Part shown: piece after piece, positions 5,130 to 6,592 of the stretch
Layout of the letters: every line of letters begins with the position of its first letter
Position numbering within the stretch: position 1 is the stretch's first letter
Origin: Avoscillospira sp045579045
GTDB lineage: Bacteria; Bacillota; Clostridia; Oscillospirales; Oscillospiraceae
NCBI GenBank assembly: GCA_045579045.1
Contig: JAZNLL010000041.1
Location: 1-6,592, forward strand
Length of the DNA: 6,592 bases
Direction of reading: 5' to 3'
Notes under the pieces: model-generated
Seen by the model: only the letters and a program-made list of their open reading frames with translations
The model's database searches: none
What the model was told of the DNA's origin: nothing
Made by a program: the position numbers and the translations under genes

Positions 5130-5158
5130 ATGGCAAAAGTTACACTGAGCAATGTTAA
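5114..5158 (+). CDS. Possible 14-codon upstream ORF overlapping the ATPase start
   Basis: ATG at 5114 lies exactly 7 bases after GGAGG (5102-5106), the ideal distance, and opens a 14-residue frame (MIVAANGKSYTEQC) ending at TAA 5156-5158. It overlaps the first codons of the ATPase gene, whose frame is +1 relative to it. It could be a leader peptide that tunes ATPase translation, or it may be chance. No family is recognisable at this length. Confidence 0.35.
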   Translation: MIVAANGKSYTEQC

Positions 5159-6341
5159 GAAAGTTTATCCCTACCTGCCCGGCGAAGAAAAGAAGAACAA
5201 GAAGGCCAAGAAGGACGTTGTAGAGGATCCCACCAAGGAAAAGGTCAACCTGCAGATCACTGACGAAGGCGTTGTCGCCGTTCAGCAGTTCAGTCTGGAG
5301 ATCCAGGATAAGGAATTCATCGTTCTGGTCGGTCCTTCCGGCTGCGGTAAGTCCACCACCCTGCGTATGGTCGCAGGTCTGGAAGAGATCACCGAAGGCG
5401 ATCTGATCATCGGCGACAAGAGAATGAACGACGTCGCTCCCAAGGACCGCGACATCGCCATGGTCTTCCAGAACTACGCTCTGTACCCCCACATGACCGT
5501 TTATGATAACATGGCCTTCTCCCTGAAGCTGAAGAAGGTTCCCAAGGCTGAGATCGACAAGAAGGTCCGCGAGGCCGCTGAGATCCTGGATATCACCCAG
5601 TACCTCAACCGTAAGCCCAAGGCTCTGTCCGGCGGTCAGCGTCAGCGTGTCGCCATCGGCCGTGCTATCGTTCGTGATCCCGCCGTCTTCCTGATGGACG
5701 AGCCTCTGTCCAACCTGGACGCCAAGCTCCGTAACCAGATGCGTGCTGAGATCATCAAGCTCCGCCAGAAGATCGACACCACCTTCATCTATGTTACCCA
5801 CGACCAGACCGAGGCTATGACTCTGGGCGACCGTATCGTCATCATGCGTGACGGTTTCATCCAGCAGATCGGCACTCCTCAGGAAGTCTTTGAGCATCCC
5901 GCCAACCTGTTCGTCGCAGGCTTCATCGGCTCTCCCCAGATGAACTTCTTCGATGCCAAGCTGGTCAAGAACGGCGATACCTACACCGTCGAGTGCGCCG
6001 GCGCTGTTGTGGATCTGCCCGCCGACAAGCAGGCTGCTCTGAAGGCCAACGGTGTTGAGGCTCAGGATATCACCATCGGTATCCGTCCCGACCACATCGT
6101 GCTGGCTGAGGAAGGCGACAAGAACGCTGTGGAAGCTACCGTTGACGTTACCGAGTTGATGGGTTCCACCATCCACATGCACGTCAATGTGGAAGGCAAG
6201 GACGCTATCGTCATCCTGCCCACCATCGATCTGACCTCCGAGCAGAAGAACAGCTTCGGCTTCGGCGCCAAGATCAAGGTTGCTTTCGGCGGCAATGTTG
6301 TCCATATGTTCAACAAGGAAACCACTCTGAACTTGATCTAA
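5130..6341 (+). CDS. Sugar ABC importer ATPase (MsmX/UgpC/MalK type, 403 aa)
   Basis: This is the cytosolic nucleotide-binding subunit of carbohydrate ABC importers (CUT1 type); in Gram-positives one such ATPase often serves many sugar permeases. Motifs: Walker A GPSGCGKST (68-76), Q-loop FQNYALYPHMTV (Q114), signature LSGGQ (166-170), Walker B FLMDEP (187-192), D-loop SNLDAKLR (194-201) and switch H224 in YVTHDQ. A C-terminal regulatory TOBE region fills about 240-403. A Lys/Glu-rich insert of about 30 residues (17-46) separates the first strand from the usual GVVAVQQFSL. The start is uncertain: ATG 5130 gives the family-like MAKVTL but lacks a nearby SD; TTG 5121 is 14 bases from GGAGG, and an in-frame TAG at 5118 excludes anything earlier. 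No permease genes adjoin it, which fits a shared ATPase. msmX/ugpC is a likely name but orthology is not proven. Confidence 0.95.
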   Translation: MAKVTLSNVKKVYPYLPGEEKKNKKAKKDVVEDPTKEKVNLQITDEGVVAVQQFSLEIQDKEFIVLVGPSGCGKSTTLRMVAGLEEITEGDLIIGDKRMNDVAPKDRDIAMVFQNYALYPHMTVYDNMAFSLKLKKVPKAEIDKKVREAAEILDITQYLNRKPKALSGGQRQRVAIGRAIVRDPAVFLMDEPLSNLDAKLRNQMRAEIIKLRQKIDTTFIYVTHDQTEAMTLGDRIVIMRDGFIQQIGTPQEVFEHPANLFVAGFIGSPQMNFFDAKLVKNGDTYTVECAGAVVDLPADKQAALKANGVEAQDITIGIRPDHIVLAEEGDKNAVEATVDVTELMGSTIHMHVNVEGKDAIVILPTIDLTSEQKNSFGFGAKIKVAFGGNVVHMFNKETTLNLI

Positions 6342-6349
6342 TACATAAT

Positions 6350-6388
6350 GGGAGCCGGCGAAATCTCGCCAGCGCCCCCGATATTTTT
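6350..6388 (+). terminator. Imperfect hairpin just after the ATPase gene
   Basis: Nine bases after the stop, GGG-GC-GGCGA (6350-6361) pairs with TCGCC-GC-CCC (6366-6377) with two single-base mismatches and a 4-nt loop. CCGATATTTTT follows. It may be a weak terminator or a 3' stabilising structure; the T-run starts several bases late, so the stronger terminator at 6495 may do the main work. Confidence 0.4.
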
Positions 6389-6483
6389 CCTGCGGAAAAG
6401 CGATATGTTCCCTAAAGGAACTCGATATGTTGCTTTGCAACGCGATATGTACCTGCGGCACACGGTGGTGTCGCTTTGCGACA
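6379..6483. repeat. Array of small hairpins joined by a CGATAT core
   Basis: CGATAT occurs at 6379, 6401, 6423 and 6443, a period of 20-22 bases. Each copy is followed by a short hairpin with a different stem: TTTTCC/GGAAAA (6385-6399), GTTCC/GGAAC (6407-6421), GTTGC/GCAAC (6429-6441), and a 5-bp stem with one mismatch (6449-6461). A fifth hairpin, TGTCGC/GCGACA (6469-6483), lacks the core. The stems vary while the pairing is kept. No coding frame is evident. Confidence 0.7.
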
Positions 6484-6494
6484 ATTAGAATATG

Positions 6495-6527
6495 AAAAGA
6501 CGAACTTTTTTAGAAGTTCGTCTTTTT
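6495..6527 (+). terminator. Strong terminator between the two hairpin arrays
   Basis: A 13-bp perfect stem (6495-6507 with 6514-6526; arm AAAAGACGAACTT) has a 6-nt loop and ends in TTTTT on plus. Because the arm starts with AAAA, the minus strand also ends in TTTT, so it may be bidirectional. It is about 155 bases after the ATPase stop and is the best candidate for its transcript end. Confidence 0.8.
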
Positions 6528-6549
6528 CCATAACATTTTCAAAGAAAAT

Positions 6550-6592
6550 ATATCGCGAGCGAAGCTCATATCGAGCACCGCAAGGTGTATAT
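6550..6592. repeat. Second hairpin array, inverted, cut by the right edge
   Basis: ATATCG, the reverse complement of the CGATAT core, occurs at 6550 and 6568. These alternate with GAGC-GAA-GCTC (6557-6567) and CACC-GCAA-GGTG (6576-6587), then TATAT to the window end. This is the same unit design as 6379-6483 but on the opposite strand, so the two arrays face each other across the terminator at 6495-6527. Confidence 0.65.

Noticed and set aside
4788..6461. Long minus-strand open frame (557 codons) opposite the ATPase gene
   Set aside because: The plus strand shows every ABC ATPase motif, while this frame covers promoter, leader and repeats and has no known domain.
6379..6592. CRISPR array
   Set aside because: The 6-7 base core and 20-22 base period are too short, and the intervening sequence is self-complementary rather than unique spacers. 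There are no cas genes.

Overview
The window looks like chromosomal DNA from a gut-type Gram-positive Clostridia bacterium, possibly Oscillospirales, although the sequence alone does not settle the taxon. The evidence is strong AGGAGG-type Shine-Dalgarno (SD) sites, sigma-A-like promoters (TTGACA/TATAAT with 17-bp spacers), a chromosomally encoded tRNA CCA end, GC-balanced core genes beside AT-rich intergenic DNA, and an MsmX/UgpC-type sugar-ABC ATPase with a Lys-rich insert.

Left part (1-404): the first codons of a minus-strand gene leave the window at the left edge. Its RBS lies in an inverted repeat that could mask it. Next come two hairpins (97-115, 140-171) and a minus-strand tRNA-Val(GAC) with its own terminator and a near-consensus promoter.

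Accessory-looking module (404-996): a 66-residue protein with ten cysteines (minus) is divergent from an 80-residue XRE-type repressor (plus). The space between them holds a perfect 14+14 bp inverted repeat and a second, weaker copy with the same TGACA-N9-TGTCA layout 53 bp away. The module is AT-rich compared with its right neighbours. It ends in a perfect 21-bp-stem palindrome that contains the last codons and stop codons of both convergent genes.

Middle (988-4830): three minus-strand genes. In transcription order they are a DegT/DnrJ/EryC1/StrS-family PLP aminotransferase (4702-3386, own promoter), a class I/II PLP aminotransferase (3240-2050, own promoter and a leader hairpin that repeats its SD sequence), and, 24 nt further, a ROK-family sugar-type repressor (2025-988), probably in an operon with the second aminotransferase.

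Right part (4916-6592): divergent from the DegT gene is the shared ATPase subunit of sugar ABC importers (MsmX/UgpC/MalK type). A consensus extended -10 promoter precedes a leader of about 180 nt with hairpins, an orphan SD and a 14-codon out-of-frame mini-ORF that has the best-placed SD. After the gene come an imperfect hairpin, an array of small hairpins joined by a CGATAT core, a strong terminator, and a second array in inverted orientation running off the right edge.

The ROK regulator and the ATPase suggest sugar-responsive metabolism, but their operons are separate and no substrate can be named. I see no CRISPR array, transposase, integrase or recognised defence system. The most unusual material is regulatory: the twin operators, the stop-codon palindrome, two possible SD-masking leaders, the ATPase leader and the hairpin-unit array.
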